A stretch of 64,000 nt of DNA from Diphasiastrum complanatum. Taxonomy: Eukaryota; Streptophyta; Lycopodiopsida; Lycopodiales; Lycopodiaceae. Positions 62,714 to 64,000 of this stretch are shown piece by piece. A program made the position numbers and the translations under genes. Each line of letters starts with the position of its first letter. The first letter of the stretch is position 1. The notes under the pieces are model-generated. The model searched no databases. It was not told the origin of the DNA and saw only the letters and a list, made by a program, of their open reading frames with translations. Where the stretch lies: NCBI GenBank assembly GCA_029204225.1, contig CM055105.1, positions 13,597,721-13,661,720 on the forward strand, read 5' to 3'.

Positions 62714-63621
62714 AGGTCTCGGCCATTCTCATACCTTACGGACTTTGTCATAATCGATTTCAAGACCTTTATCCGATATGACATGGCCAGGTATTTGAGT
62801 TTAGTTTGGAAGAACTCACATTTCGACTCCTTAGCATAGAGCTTTTCTTGCCTTAGAAGATCCAAGACAATACAAAGATGCTCTTCATGCTCCTCAAGGG
62901 TCCGACTATAAATTAATATGTCGTCCAAATACACCACCACAAACTTTCCCAGATATGGACAAAAAATATCGTTCATCATCTGCTGGAAAGTGGCAGGCGC
63001 ATTCGTGAGTCCAAAAGGTAACACTAAAAACTCATAATGGCCATACCTAGATCGAAATCCAGTTTTAGGAACATCTTTGTTCCTAATCCTTATCTGATGG
63101 TAACCTGATCTAAGATCGATCTTGGAAAAATACTTAGCTCCATTTAGACGATCCATAAGATCATCCATCCTAGGTAAGGGATATTTGTTCTTGATGGTTA
63201 AATCATTTAACTTTTTAAAGTCACCACACAAATGTGTGCCGCCATCCTTTTTACTAACCAAAAGGATTGGTGCTCCCCAAGGGGACTTACTAGGCCGAAC
63301 ATGGCCCATCCTAAGGAGTTCTTGTAACTGCTTAGAAATTTCATCCTCTTCCTTGATGCTAACCCTGTATGGAAAAAGAGATACAGGTTGGCTTCCAGGA
63401 AGCAACTCTATCTGATGGTCAACACTCCTCTGAGGAGGTAGGCCATCAAGGAGCTTATCAGGAAAAACATTGCTATACTCTTGCCTAAGCTTGTTAAATA
63501 TTATTCCTTCAGGTGAGTTAACACTTAAGGGATTATTTACAGGCACATTCAAAGGCAAATGCGATAAATCAATATTTAGACTCTGGACTGCATGGTCATC
63601 CACATAAATTTCTTCTTTCAA
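62710..63621 (-). pseudogene. Gypsy-2 reverse transcriptase
   Basis: A 303-codon open frame: [80 protein letters not shown] and the catalytic [11 protein letters not shown]. It shifts frame after FFQTKLKYL. Confidence 0.94.
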
Positions 63622-63735
63622 AAAACAAAGATAAACTTTATTCCAGAATCTTTCAAATATTCAACAACTTCTAAAGCAGAAACCAAAGGATCAAAAGGCC
63701 TATTTACATCGCCTTTTAGCTCAACCAACGAGCCC

Positions 63736-63993
63736 TTATGCAAAAAAGGAAATACTATGCGACACATAATCCTTTCTCAAAGACTCGTTTTTAGAATAAA
63801 ACCATTCTTTTCCTAAGATTATGTCTACGCTATCCAAATTCATAATATGAAAATCTAGCAGTTCAACATAATCTTGAATTTGAAGCGGCAGCTGAGAAAC
63901 AAGCTGATCCCAAGCTTGCCGATCTTCCCCTGACGCCATTTTCACCACGTACAAGTGATTACTTGGCGCAGTAGCCACCCTGAGCTTCTGCAC
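63736..63993 (-). pseudogene. Gypsy-2 protease end
   Basis: LPLQIQDYVELLDFHIMNLD then SVDIILGKEW, the C-terminal ILG box of Ty3/Gypsy protease. The catalytic DSG lies beyond the window. Confidence 0.8.
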
Positions 63994-64000
63994 CAGTTTA

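Larger units (their letters stand above)
60271..64000 (-). mobile_element. Gypsy-2: Ty3/Gypsy element, runs off the window
   Basis: On the - strand: protease, RT, RNase H, integrase in Ty3/Gypsy order, then polypurine tract (GGGAGAGGGAA, 60794-60808) and 3' LTR 60271-60793. The frame is broken several times. The 5' LTR and Gag lie beyond 64000. Confidence 0.93.

Noticed and set aside
1-64000. CRISPR arrays, bacterial operons, tRNA or rRNA genes
   Set aside because: No spacer-repeat array, ribosome-binding sites or cloverleaf genes were seen; the only tRNA-related signals are short retrotransposon primer sites.

Overview
This is a 64 kb piece of a nuclear, retrotransposon-dense plant genome. 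It contains spliced GT-AG genes, a plant-type urease accessory GTPase, a plant DExH-type RNA helicase, Copia elements primed by initiator tRNA-Met, Ty3/Gypsy elements and L1-like LINEs. Nothing bacterial is present. The very long introns and nested elements suggest a large-genome land plant, perhaps a fern, other non-seed plant or gymnosperm, but the sequence alone does not fix the lineage.

Only two host genes are supported. (1) UREG on the + strand, 1132-26532, has seven exons that splice in phase into 296 codons. An 891-nt message is therefore spread over 25.4 kb. Its introns hold a young Copia element, a nested Copia/Gypsy complex, LINE ends, two TIR DNA elements and an inverted pair of an unclassified repeat. 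(2) A DExH3/DHX36-like RNA helicase on the - strand, 46031-37636, has nine in-phase exons running from motif V through the HA2 and OB domains to a dsRBM-like C terminus. The exons for the Walker A and DEAH motifs do not appear before the window end. The two genes converge, with 11.1 kb of decayed elements between them.

Layout: 1-1131 UREG 5' flank; 1132-26532 UREG; 26.5-30 kb AT-rich DNA with nothing recognised; 30.09-30.48 kb a GC island between direct repeats; 30.6-36.2 kb Copia remnants; 37.6-46.0 kb helicase 3' part, with hAT, LINE and microsatellite insertions in its introns; 46.5-60.3 kb a cluster of related LINEs interrupted by a Gypsy LTR and a Copia element; 60.3-64 kb a Gypsy element running off the window.

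The most interesting pattern concerns the LINEs. At least nine LINE 3' ends share a short hairpin, an AAAAGACRTTAAT tail and usually a (CT)n microsatellite. One subfamily carries two compensatory base-pair changes in the stem. Several (CT)n tails are joined directly to the next LINE fragment, as if the microsatellite tail of one copy were a landing site for the next. A second pattern is a family of TIR elements whose ends are packed with the palindrome GTTCCGGAAC.
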